A DNA stretch of 48,929 nt from Candidatus Saccharimonadota bacterium (GTDB taxonomy: Bacteria; Patescibacteriota; Saccharimonadia; CAILAD01; BJGX01): the NCBI GenBank assembly GCA_014191035.1, contig BJGX01000003.1, forward strand, positions 1 to 48,929. Reading direction: 5' to 3'. Numbering within the stretch: the first letter of the stretch is position 1; each line of letters begins with the position of its first letter. Shown in pieces: positions 1 to 8,830 of this stretch. Below the pieces are notes generated by a model. It had not been told where the DNA came from. It ran no database searches and worked only from the letters and a program-made list of their open reading frames with translations. A program made the translations under genes and the position numbers.

Positions 1-299
1 GTGCTGATTTTTCCTGCTTTTAAGAATAGGTATGCAAAAATACCGCCACCGACAAGTAGCAGAAATATAAGTGTAAAAATAATTCCTTTTTTAATCTTCT
101 TTTTCCTTTTAGGCTTTTTGTCTGGATCAGACTTTTTATTAGGGGTGTCTAGTATATCTGTATTATTCATTGGGTCTAATTCGTTGGCCAGAGATTTTTC
201 GGAAGTGTCGCCACTGTGCTTTTCTGGATCATACACAAAATCAGGTTGCGACTCTTTCTTTTTAGCCTTTTTATGAGGCTTGTTTGATTTATCTGGCAT
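1..299 (-). CDS. Partial CDS (N-terminus only, runs off the left edge): Lys-rich cytoplasmic tail plus one TM helix, membrane-anchored protein
   Basis: Minus-strand translation from ATG at 299: MPDKSNKPHKKAKKKESQPDFVYDPEKHSGD...KKGIIFTLIFLLLVGGGIFAYLFLKAGKIST; open to the window edge. Confidence 0.75.
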   Translation of the reverse strand, partial: MPDKSNKPHKKAKKKESQPDFVYDPEKHSGDTSEKSLANELDPMNNTDILDTPNKKSDPDKKPKRKKKIKKGIIFTLIFLLLVGGGIFAYLFLKAGKIS

Positions 300-392
300 A
301 CAGACTATTATAACGCCTTTGAACAAATAATGTGACTAGTATTTTAAGCATAAATATGTTATTATATGTGCTCTTGCTACGGAAGGAGCAAA

Positions 393-713
393 ATGGATAT
401 CCGAAAAAGGATTCCAATTTCACCAACCTGTCCAGCCCACATGAAAACCTGTCAGGACTGCGCTTGGGGATTTGTAACACCAGATGGCCGTGGCCAGGGT
501 GAACCGATCGACGAACAGCATTTCGAAAGTGCAAATAAGATTGGTGCTTACACAAGTTCTTGTGGCGAGGTAGATATTTACCAGCTTGCAGATGGAAAGA
601 TTGGTGCTATCAAGTCAAATCTTTTTTGGCCGGCAAGACGCGAGATTGAAGCTTACTCAAGGTACATGAAGGCGAACAACCTTGTTCATCTAGACCCCGA
701 GCTTGCCATCTGA
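393..713 (+). CDS. Hypothetical small Cys-containing protein
   Basis: ORF with GGAAGGAG SD just before ATG393; the track ORF starts upstream at 366. Confidence 0.6.
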   Translation: MDIRKRIPISPTCPAHMKTCQDCAWGFVTPDGRGQGEPIDEQHFESANKIGAYTSSCGEVDIYQLADGKIGAIKSNLFWPARREIEAYSRYMKANNLVHLDPELAI

Positions 714-722
714 AATACTTAA

Positions 723-749
723 AGGGCCGATGTTATTCATATCGGCCCT
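723..749 (+). terminator. Rho-independent-like terminator hairpin
   Basis: GGGCCGAT...ATCGGCCC hairpin just after the 393-713 ORF; weak U tract. Confidence 0.6.
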
Positions 750-766
750 AATTATTTGAACTAATT

Positions 767-1732
767 ATGAATATCTGGAAAAAATTACAGTCTAATAAAA
801 AACCTTTTTATGTACTAGCACCAATGGACGATGTGACCGACACGGTGTTTCGTGAAATTGTAGCCAAACACGCACCGGCCGATTTAATGATGACCGAATT
901 CGCAAATGCTGACGGGTACTGTAGTCCTGGCAAACACGCCATAATGAGTCGGCTTAAATACAACCCAATCGAAGGACCTGTGGTTGCCCAAATTTGGGGG
1001 ATTGACCCGAAAAATTATTACAACATGGCTAAGGATATGAAGGACATGGGCTTTGTAGGAGTGGACATAAATATGGGCTGCCCAGTAAAAGACATGATTA
1101 AAAAGGGTGCTTGTAGTGCGATGATTCAAAACCCAACTTTGGCAGCCGAAGTAATCGCAGCCACCAAAGAGGGTGCAGGGGATTTGCCAGTAAGCGTTAA
1201 GACAAGAGTTGGCTTTGATAAAATCGACACCGAAAATTGGATCGGATTTTTATTAGAACAAAAATTGGACGCATTAATTGTTCACGGCAGAACCCGTAAA
1301 GAAATGAGCAAAGTTCCTGCTCATTGGGAAGAAGTAGAAAAGTCAGTTGAGCTTCGCAATAATATCGCACCCGAAACAGTTATTGTTGGAAATGGCGATG
1401 TATTAAGCCGAGAAGATGGTGATTCAAAATCCAAACAAACTGGAGTGGATGGCATAATGATAGGCCGAGGCATATTCCAAAATTTGTTTGTTTTTGATGC
1501 AAAGGACAAAAAACATACCCAAAAAGAGATGTTATCGATAATGGCTGAGCATATAAAATTGTATGAAAAGACATGGGGAGAACATAAGTCGTATGAACCG
1601 CTTAAGAAGTTTTATAAGGTGTACATTAATAATTTTGATGGTGCAGCAAGGCTTCGGGCAAAATTTATGGAGACAAAAAACGCAAAAGAAGCACTTAATT
1701 TAATCGAAAACGCTTCGAGTAGTGTAGAATAA
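767..1732 (+). CDS. dus: tRNA-dihydrouridine synthase
   Basis: APMDDVTDTVFR, GVDINMGCPVKDMIKKGACSAMI, SVKTRVGF, VHGRTR motifs. Confidence 0.93.
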   Translation: MNIWKKLQSNKKPFYVLAPMDDVTDTVFREIVAKHAPADLMMTEFANADGYCSPGKHAIMSRLKYNPIEGPVVAQIWGIDPKNYYNMAKDMKDMGFVGVDINMGCPVKDMIKKGACSAMIQNPTLAAEVIAATKEGAGDLPVSVKTRVGFDKIDTENWIGFLLEQKLDALIVHGRTRKEMSKVPAHWEEVEKSVELRNNIAPETVIVGNGDVLSREDGDSKSKQTGVDGIMIGRGIFQNLFVFDAKDKKHTQKEMLSIMAEHIKLYEKTWGEHKSYEPLKKFYKVYINNFDGAARLRAKFMETKNAKEALNLIENASSSVE

Positions 1733-1760
1733 ATTTATCGAGATACAAAAGGAGGGTAGA

Positions 1761-2030
1761 GTGAGTAAGACGAGCCACGCGAAACACGAACATAAGAATA
1801 AGAAAAAGCATCAGGACATGAGTTACGAAAAGCCACATGAAGATTATCATGCTGGAGCCTTTGGTGATGTAATCATAGGTGTCTTAATTTTAGGACTAGG
1901 GCTTTTCTTTATTATTCCTTTTTATGCCTATATTCCAGTGCCTGGCCAAATAACAATTTTAGTACTGTTTGGCTTGGTAATACTCGGATTTTCTCTGTTC
2001 GTCTGGAACAAACGCCGACGTAATAAATAA
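1761..2030 (+). CDS. Small two-TM membrane protein
   Basis: ORF with GGAGGG SD and hydrophobic segments. Confidence 0.7.
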   Translation: MSKTSHAKHEHKNKKKHQDMSYEKPHEDYHAGAFGDVIIGVLILGLGLFFIIPFYAYIPVPGQITILVLFGLVILGFSLFVWNKRRRNK

Positions 2031-2047
2031 AATTAGTACAAAATAAA

Positions 2048-2082
2048 GAGTCGCCTATGGATAAGCCCATAAGCGACTTTTT
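2048..2082. terminator. Terminator between convergent genes
   Basis: AGTCGC...ATGG...CCAT...GCGACT followed by TTTTTAATT. Confidence 0.7.
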
Positions 2083-2084
2083 AA

Positions 2085-2849
2085 TTACCGGATAATCGTG
2101 CCGGCACTTGGGTTGGTAAGGATCTCTTCAAGTCCACCGACCTTAAGGCCATCAAAGACAATGATTGGCATCTTGTTGTCCTCGGCCAGCGCGGTGGCAG
2201 TGATGTCCATCACCTTCAATTTCATTTCGTTGACCTGGCTGTGCTCAAGCTCACGAAAGCGCATGGCATCTGGGTTGGTCTTGGGGTCTGAACTGTAGAC
2301 TCCATCGACACCATTTTTGGCCATTAGGACTGCATCTGCTCCGAGCTCAGTGGCACGAAGTACGGCGGCAGTATCGGTGGTAAAGAACGGATTGCCAGTA
2401 CCGGCAGCCAAAATTACAACTCGGCCTTTTTCTAGGTGTCGAATTGCTCGACCCTGAATGTAAGGCTCGGTAACCTTATTGATTTCAATCGCGCTCATTA
2501 CTCGGGCGTCTTGGCCCATGTCCTCGAGCATGCTCTTCATCACTTTGGCATTCATAACTGTCGCCAGCATGCCATTGTAATCGGCTGTGGTTCTATCCAT
2601 GTTGGGGTGTTGTGCTCCACGCCAGATATTTCCACCACCCACGACAATTGCGATCTGCACCAGCAAGTCATTCTTAGCTTCGATAATCTCTTTAGCGATT
2701 CGCTTGGCAACGGTTTCATCTACACCGTAACCGAGTTCACCCGCAAGAGCTTCGCCACTGAGCTTAAGCAGGACTCGTTTGAATCCAGAAAACTGGCTTT
2801 CATCTTCATCCATGTCAAACAGTCTTAGCTGTAGGTAATCGGGTTCCAT
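2085..2849 (-). CDS. pyrH: UMP kinase
   Basis: KRVLLKLSGEALAG, VVGGGNIWRG, DYNGMLATVMNA, AAGTGNPFFTTDTAA motifs. Confidence 0.93.
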   Translation of the reverse strand: MEPDYLQLRLFDMDEDESQFSGFKRVLLKLSGEALAGELGYGVDETVAKRIAKEIIEAKNDLLVQIAIVVGGGNIWRGAQHPNMDRTTADYNGMLATVMNAKVMKSMLEDMGQDARVMSAIEINKVTEPYIQGRAIRHLEKGRVVILAAGTGNPFFTTDTAAVLRATELGADAVLMAKNGVDGVYSSDPKTNPDAMRFRELEHSQVNEMKLKVMDITATALAEDNKMPIIVFDGLKVGGLEEILTNPSAGTIIR

Positions 2850-2961
2850 GCTCCTCCTTATCTCGACTGAGCATTGCTATTAGTTTTATCAGATTGCATA
2901 TTTTTATACAAGCACGAGCGTATCTGGAAAAATAATTTGTTTATTGCTATAATCGCTCATT

Positions 2962-3831
2962 ATGTCGAGCAATATTTTTGTACTACTGTATTACAAATTC
3001 ACTCCGTTAAAAGATGCGAAGTTTGAAGCCAAACAGCACAAGTTGGTTTGTATGGGGATTGGCCTAAAGGGCCGAATCCTTATTGGCGATGAAGGAATCA
3101 ACGGGACCGTGGCAGGAACTCGAGCTCAGCTTAAGCAGTACACTGAGTATATGGACAGCCACCCAGACTTCAAGGGAATTGTGTTTAAGCGCTCAACTGC
3201 ACCAAAAATGCCGTTTCCAAAGATGATTGTTAAATACCGCCCAGAAATAGTAACGCTTGGAAAAGATGTGGATCTTAAAAAGACTGGCAAATATCTTAGC
3301 CCCGAACAAATGCACGAAATGTTTGAAAATAACGAAGATATGGTGGTTGTTGATATGCGCAATAACTACGAATGGGAAGTGGGCAGGTTCGAAGGTGCAA
3401 TACAGCCTGACACTGTGCGTTTTTATGAACTGCCAGAAAAGGTAAAGAATCTAAAGATCGATAAAGACAAAAAGGTTGTTACCTACTGCACCGGCGGAAT
3501 CCGTTGCGAAAAAGCCACTGCGCTACTTGCCGAAGAGGGCTTTACAGATGTTTATCAGCTCGAAGGTGGAATTGTTAAATACCTGGAAAAGTACCCAGAC
3601 GGGCATTTTGTTGGTAAAAACTTCGTGTTTGATGACCGAATGGTTACCAATACAGAAACCAAGAGCGGCGAAAGGGTTTTAGGTAAATGCGCGCATTGCA
3701 AAAAGGCGAGTGATCGCTACATTGATTGTGCCAAGCCAGACTGCCATCAGCTATTTATTTGTTGCAAAGATTGCGATAAAAAGCACAAAGGCTTGTGCCC
3801 AGTCGCGATTAAGGATTTGGCAAATAAATGA
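2962..3831 (+). CDS. trhO: Rhodanese-domain tRNA uridine(34) hydroxylase (TrhO/YceA)
   Basis: Rhodanese core VVDMRNNYEWEVGRFEGA and TYCTGGIRCEKA; C-terminal Cys-rich segment. Confidence 0.9.
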   Translation: MSSNIFVLLYYKFTPLKDAKFEAKQHKLVCMGIGLKGRILIGDEGINGTVAGTRAQLKQYTEYMDSHPDFKGIVFKRSTAPKMPFPKMIVKYRPEIVTLGKDVDLKKTGKYLSPEQMHEMFENNEDMVVVDMRNNYEWEVGRFEGAIQPDTVRFYELPEKVKNLKIDKDKKVVTYCTGGIRCEKATALLAEEGFTDVYQLEGGIVKYLEKYPDGHFVGKNFVFDDRMVTNTETKSGERVLGKCAHCKKASDRYIDCAKPDCHQLFICCKDCDKKHKGLCPVAIKDLANK

Positions 3832-4211
3832 AAACAATACTCGTAGATGCTATAGATGGGCTGATACTAAAAGATGGAACAATCTTTGAAGAAATGCATC
3901 AGCTTTTAGAAAAATATCCAAATCCAAAACTTGTACTAACAGGTGCTAACGATGAACAGTTTAAAGAGTTTAATTTAGACCAATCTCCTTACGAAGTTTT
4001 TACTCTGAAGCATAACCCTGAAAAGACCGACCCAAAATATTTTGAAATAATGCTTGATAAATATAATTTGAAGCCTGAAGAAGTTGTTTATTTTGAGCAC
4101 AACAAAGAGGCCGCTGAGATTGCTAAGTCAGTTGGTATTAATACAATCTTTTATGATAGTGCAAAGAGAGACTTAATAGAGCTTAAGAATTTCCTAGATT
4201 CAAATTTATAG
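3828..4211 (+). CDS. HAD-like small hydrolase
   Basis: Short ORF overlapping trhO by 4 nt; VYFEHNKEAAEIAKSVGINTIFYD resembles the HAD C-terminal motif. Confidence 0.65.
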   Translation: MKTILVDAIDGLILKDGTIFEEMHQLLEKYPNPKLVLTGANDEQFKEFNLDQSPYEVFTLKHNPEKTDPKYFEIMLDKYNLKPEEVVYFEHNKEAAEIAKSVGINTIFYDSAKRDLIELKNFLDSNL

Positions 4212-4286
4212 ATTTTTTAGTTCTTCCTTTACAACTTTTCTATCATCCCAAAGGCTGGATTTGCCACCAGCTTTTATTTGCTGCAA
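4206..4286 (-). pseudogene. Truncated duplicate of the 3' end of the adjacent MurE-type ligase gene
   Basis: Minus translation LQQIKAGGKSSLWDDRKVVKEELKNL* versus intact MurE C-terminus EQSIVIGGKSSPWDDRMAVKEELNAIYKK*; preceded by an in-frame stop. Confidence 0.8.
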
Positions 4287-4305
4287 GGATTGCAATAATT
4301 AAGCT

Positions 4306-4749
4306 TTAAAGTTGTTGTATAACCCATACGCCCAAGCCTATTATGCCCAAAATAATTACTATTGCTATTAAAGCACCGAGCAAGCTCCCACTGTTACTAG
4401 GTTGCTGTTCGTTCACCCTGTTTTTCCTTGTTTTTAAGTATATAATTTTACAAAGTAGCGCAATAATCAAAGTGACTGTCACTATAATTAGGTAATTAAC
4501 AGTAACACCGATATCATTAAAATAATAACTACAAGCCCATTCAATAACATCGAAAGGGAAACCCTTGCTTGCAGGCGGTGGCGTTACTACTTGCAGACAC
4601 AACATTGGCTCATTATTATTGTCTAAAAAAGGCCATTTAAAAATAGAACCTACAATTTTAATAGTTGTGTTATTTAGTAGATAAGAAGCAATTAAGCCCA
4701 CAATTAGGGCTGAACTTAATATTATTTTATTACTTTTTATAAATTGCAT
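4306..4749 (-). CDS. Hypothetical multi-TM membrane protein
   Basis: ORF with three hydrophobic segments, overlapping the 3' end of the MurE-like gene. Confidence 0.65.
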   Translation of the reverse strand: MQFIKSNKIILSSALIVGLIASYLLNNTTIKIVGSIFKWPFLDNNNEPMLCLQVVTPPPASKGFPFDVIEWACSYYFNDIGVTVNYLIIVTVTLIIALLCKIIYLKTRKNRVNEQQPSNSGSLLGALIAIVIILGIIGLGVWVIQQL

Positions 4750-6055
4750 TTAATTCTTCTTTTACAGCCATTCTATCATCCCAAGGGCTAGATTTGCCAC
4801 CAATCACAATTGATTGTTCGGCACCCTTGCCGGTGATTAAAACTAAATCGTCCTTTTTGGCTAACTGCAGAGCTTTGCGGATACCTTCACGACGGTCGGG
4901 GACAATAAACATACTTTTGCCTTCTTTGGCTCCAGCCTTATTAGCACCCTTTTTGATGTCATTAATAATGTCCATTGGGTCATCTTCGTAAGGGTCGACA
5001 TTACTCAGAATAATTATGTCCGAGCCTTTGGCGCAGATTTCACCCATTTCGGGGCGTTTGGCACTGTCGCGTCCGCCACCTTCGGCACCAAGTAGGGTAA
5101 TTACTTTGGCACCTTTTGGCTTCATGTCTTTGGCGCTATTCATAAGTGCAGTCATGCTGGCTTGCTCGTGAGCGTAATCGACCACGACAGTAAAGGGCTG
5201 TTTGCCTTCAATTACTTCCATGCGCCCTGGAATGGTTGGGAGCTTGCTTAGTCCCGATGTAATGGCTTTTTTATTAGCCCCAAGTGCAGAGGCGGTAGCG
5301 ATGGCTCCGGCGGCATTGATGGCGTTGATTTTACCTAGTATTTTTACCTTGTAGCTCGTGCCATTAATATCAAAGCTAATACCGTTTTGGGTATCTTGCA
5401 CATCAGTGATTTTATAATCAGCATCGGCCTTTGTTCCAAAAGTTAGCTTTTTATCAGCCTGGAATATCAAATAGTCTTTGGCATGTTTGTTGTCGGTATT
5501 GGCAATAATCATCTTTGGTGTGCGGGCAAGATCAATGGTTTTGCGCCTGGAGTGGGTGAGGCGCTTGAACACGCGCTTGTTGTGTTTGTGCAGTGTTTCC
5601 ATACTAAAGTCGTGCGCGGCCATGAGCTCCTTGGTGACATTGGTAAATACAAGCACATCGAAATTAATTCCAATATGTCGATACTGGGTTTGACCTTCGG
5701 ACGGGACTTCCATGATTACATATTTGCATTTCATAGAGGCCATCTTGGCTAGGATCTTTTGCATAACAAACGCACCCGGCATAGTCATATGATAGGGGTT
5801 CATTTCTTCTTTATTACCATAGCGAATGTTGGCAGTACCGATTAAGCCGACCTTGTGGCCATCAGCGCTCAAGATAGACCAAAGCATATTGGCGGTGGTG
5901 GTTTTGCCCTTACTGCCGACAATACCTATAACAATCATCTGCTCGCTGGGCTTTTTATACTTTTGCGCTGCGGCAATTGATTCGGTGTAGTGAAAAAAGT
6001 TGATCAATGATTTAGGGACAATTGGCTGAACAACTTTTTTAAGTGTTTTTTTCAT
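4730..6055 (-). CDS. murE: Mur ligase family (MurE-type UDP-MurNAc-tripeptide synthetase)
   Basis: GIVGSKGKTTTANML, MEVPSEG, PGRMEVI, VVDYAHEQASM motifs. Confidence 0.88.
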   Translation of the reverse strand: MKKTLKKVVQPIVPKSLINFFHYTESIAAAQKYKKPSEQMIVIGIVGSKGKTTTANMLWSILSADGHKVGLIGTANIRYGNKEEMNPYHMTMPGAFVMQKILAKMASMKCKYVIMEVPSEGQTQYRHIGINFDVLVFTNVTKELMAAHDFSMETLHKHNKRVFKRLTHSRRKTIDLARTPKMIIANTDNKHAKDYLIFQADKKLTFGTKADADYKITDVQDTQNGISFDINGTSYKVKILGKINAINAAGAIATASALGANKKAITSGLSKLPTIPGRMEVIEGKQPFTVVVDYAHEQASMTALMNSAKDMKPKGAKVITLLGAEGGGRDSAKRPEMGEICAKGSDIIILSNVDPYEDDPMDIINDIKKGANKAGAKEGKSMFIVPDRREGIRKALQLAKKDDLVLITGKGAEQSIVIGGKSSPWDDRMAVKEELNAIYKK

Positions 6056-6111
6056 AACTACATTATAACCTTATAGGGGTAGATAATTAAACATTTGTTA
6101 TACTAATTGAG

Positions 6112-6906
6112 ATGAAAAAAAATATACTAATGTGCCCACCGAAATTTTTCGGTATTGAATATGAGATTAACTCTTGGATGCATACCGAGAATGATGTCAA
6201 TCAGGATGTCGCCACTAAACAGTGGGACGATTTATATAATATTTACAGCCAAAAGCTTTCTTGGAATGTGAATTTGATCGAGCCAATTAAAGGTTTGCCA
6301 GACATGGTTTTTGCCACTGATTGTTGTTTGATAAAAGATGGGAAGATACTTTTAAGTAACTTTCGCTACCCCGAGCGCCAGGCCGAAACTCAGTATTTTG
6401 AAAAGTGGCTACACGCTAATGGTTTTACAAACACCCAGCACGCCCAAAATCGCTTTGAGGGTGGGGGAGATAATTTGGTGTGTGGTGATAAGATTTTGGC
6501 TGGACACGGCTTCCGCTCGGACGAGGCTGCGGCAGATGAAATGCGTGAGTATTTTGGCTGTGAAGTGGTGAGCTTAAAGATTGTTGACCCTGACTTTTAC
6601 CACTTAGACACCTCGCTAGCAGTGCTTTCTGACGATACCGTGGCTTATTATCCGGGTGCGATTGATGAAGAAAGTAGAGAGAGATTAAAAAAAGCTATTC
6701 CAAATCTAATAGAGGCCACTCACGAAGAGGCCAAGGGCTTTGGCTTAAATGCCGTAAGTGATGGTAGGACCATAATTACCAGTAATGAATCAGAAAGTTT
6801 ATTACAAAAGTACCGCGATGCCGGATTCGAGGTAGAAGGCACATCAATACTTGAATTCCGTAAATCGGGCGGTGGAGTTAAGTGTTTAACATTAAGTTTA
6901 GATTAA
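6112..6906 (+). CDS. Amidinotransferase / dimethylargininase-like hydrolase (guanidine-modifying superfamily)
   Basis: FEGGGDNLV, YHLDTSLAVL and C-terminal GGGVKCLTL catalytic-type motifs. Confidence 0.85.
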   Translation: MKKNILMCPPKFFGIEYEINSWMHTENDVNQDVATKQWDDLYNIYSQKLSWNVNLIEPIKGLPDMVFATDCCLIKDGKILLSNFRYPERQAETQYFEKWLHANGFTNTQHAQNRFEGGGDNLVCGDKILAGHGFRSDEAAADEMREYFGCEVVSLKIVDPDFYHLDTSLAVLSDDTVAYYPGAIDEESRERLKKAIPNLIEATHEEAKGFGLNAVSDGRTIITSNESESLLQKYRDAGFEVEGTSILEFRKSGGGVKCLTLSLD

Positions 6907-6950
6907 GCACTAGCGCTTTATTAAAGTTTTATTTATACTAATAAGTAATC

Positions 6951-8384
6951 ATGGATCCGCAAAGCAATCCTATTAATAATACTCAGGGGGATGACGTACC
7001 GGCGGGGGACGCTAGTTTGCCTTCGGGTGGTTCGACTTTTCAGCCTCAGGACAATCCTGCGGGCGGTACAGCTATACCAATGGGCGATACAGGTGCGATG
7101 GGTGCGACACCACCACCAACTCCTGGCTGGCAAAATGAAGCTGCAGCAGATGCTGCTGGAGTTTATGGAGCACCTCAGCCAGAGCAGGGTGCATCAACCA
7201 TGCCTCCAAACCCGCTATTAAATGACACAAATGCTGCAGATACCACCGCCGCCACAACTGCAATGAGCAATGATTTTAATCAAGCAAGCCAGATGGCATC
7301 GCCAACTGCAATGCCTAGCCCTGAGCCAATGCAGACAACTCAGCCAATGGCAGATGCATCTTCTACTATGCCGCCAAACCCGTTAATGGCTGAGAACCAG
7401 CCAGCATCGCCAGCTCCACAAGAACCAGTAATGCCTTCAAGCGAGCCAGTATCTCCTATGCCACAGCCCGAGACTCCTGCCACTATGCCAGAACCAGCCA
7501 TGGCTCCGACAGCCGAGCCAATGCCAGCTAATGATATGGGTGGTTCGCCACCTCCAGATGTGCCAGGCGCTGCACCAGAAATGGCTCAACCTGCACAAAA
7601 TGAAGTGCCAATGCCGCAGCCTGAACCTACCGGTGCACCTACACCTATTTTGGCACCTCAGCCAGGCACTTTGCCAGGGGCAGATCAGCTAGGGGCAGCT
7701 GCTGCTGGAATGGATCAGTCTGCAATGCAAAATCCTGGTATGGCTGCGGGCATGGGTACATATGGCCCGCCCCCTAAAAAGAGTAAAAAGGCTTTATTTA
7801 TAATTATTGGTGCTATTATTGGTGTGATAATTATTTCTGTGGTTATAGCGGTGTTGATATCGTCAAGAAGACAACCAGCACAAGATATTAATACATCCAC
7901 CCAGCCTACAGAGCAGCCAGCAGAGGTTGCGACTCCTTCATCAGGACCGGCTACACCGCCAGAGGGGTATGAAACTATCGAAAAGCAGTGCTATACTTTT
8001 GCGCTTATTACCCCAAACACAGTTCCAGATGATGAGGCCTGCACATTCAAAAGGTCTAACTTTGGCCAAAAAGCCACTAGTATTATTAGCGTCGACACTT
8101 CTACCAATGCATTTAAAACTGTCGATGAATATTTAGATGTTTTTAGGCAGGATAAAACTATAGAAAGTGAAGAAGATATAAAGCTAGATAATTTTGATGC
8201 TAAGCAAATTATTTATAAGTTTAGTGATGGCAAAACTTATTCATACGTAGCTGCACTTATTACAGGTAAAAACTATCAGCAAGACGGCAAGGCAGTAACT
8301 GCAATTGGAATTACAACCAGCTATCAAGATACATTTTCTAAAGATGTAACCAAGAATGTTCTCGATACATGGCGCTTTAAGTAG
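6951..8384 (+). CDS. Pro/Met/Ala-rich low-complexity protein with one TM helix and a C-terminal extracellular domain
   Basis: Long Pro-rich N-terminal half, then KKSKKALFIIIGAIIGVIIISVVIAVLISS, then a soluble domain. Confidence 0.85.
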   Translation: MDPQSNPINNTQGDDVPAGDASLPSGGSTFQPQDNPAGGTAIPMGDTGAMGATPPPTPGWQNEAAADAAGVYGAPQPEQGASTMPPNPLLNDTNAADTTAATTAMSNDFNQASQMASPTAMPSPEPMQTTQPMADASSTMPPNPLMAENQPASPAPQEPVMPSSEPVSPMPQPETPATMPEPAMAPTAEPMPANDMGGSPPPDVPGAAPEMAQPAQNEVPMPQPEPTGAPTPILAPQPGTLPGADQLGAAAAGMDQSAMQNPGMAAGMGTYGPPPKKSKKALFIIIGAIIGVIIISVVIAVLISSRRQPAQDINTSTQPTEQPAEVATPSSGPATPPEGYETIEKQCYTFALITPNTVPDDEACTFKRSNFGQKATSIISVDTSTNAFKTVDEYLDVFRQDKTIESEEDIKLDNFDAKQIIYKFSDGKTYSYVAALITGKNYQQDGKAVTAIGITTSYQDTFSKDVTKNVLDTWRFK

Positions 8385-8444
8385 CTTGAATTTTTAGCAC
8401 ATTTTTGCTATATTTATTTATCACGGATATGAAAAGGGGGAACT

Positions 8445-8759
8445 TTGTCTTACTACAGACAAGACGAAGCCGAAGCAAAAGCCAAAGCCAAACTTGAAAG
8501 CCTCAAGACTGCCAGAACTTCGCAAATGAAGCGATACTGGGTGGCTTACACCAAGCTTTCAGAACAGATGGGGATTGAGGAAATTCTCGATATTTTCTGC
8601 AGGTACCGTGACTCTGTAATGTACACGAACTGGTGCAACAACGGAGTTTACTTTCTCAGCGACGACAACGTGAGAAGGGTTTTTAACAACATCATCTCCA
8701 ACATCAGATCTGAAGAAGATCGAATCAATCGCCCAAGTTTCGCCAAAAACTTCGGTTGA
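8445..8759 (+). CDS. Hypothetical protein
   Basis: ORF with non-ATG start and upstream AAGGGGGAA SD. Confidence 0.6.
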   Translation: MSYYRQDEAEAKAKAKLESLKTARTSQMKRYWVAYTKLSEQMGIEEILDIFCRYRDSVMYTNWCNNGVYFLSDDNVRRVFNNIISNIRSEEDRINRPSFAKNFG

Positions 8760-8830
8760 TCCAAGCGCCCTTATTGGGTGCTTTTTATTTTATTTGCTTT
8801 ATTCACTTCATATGCGACTATAATAGGGTT

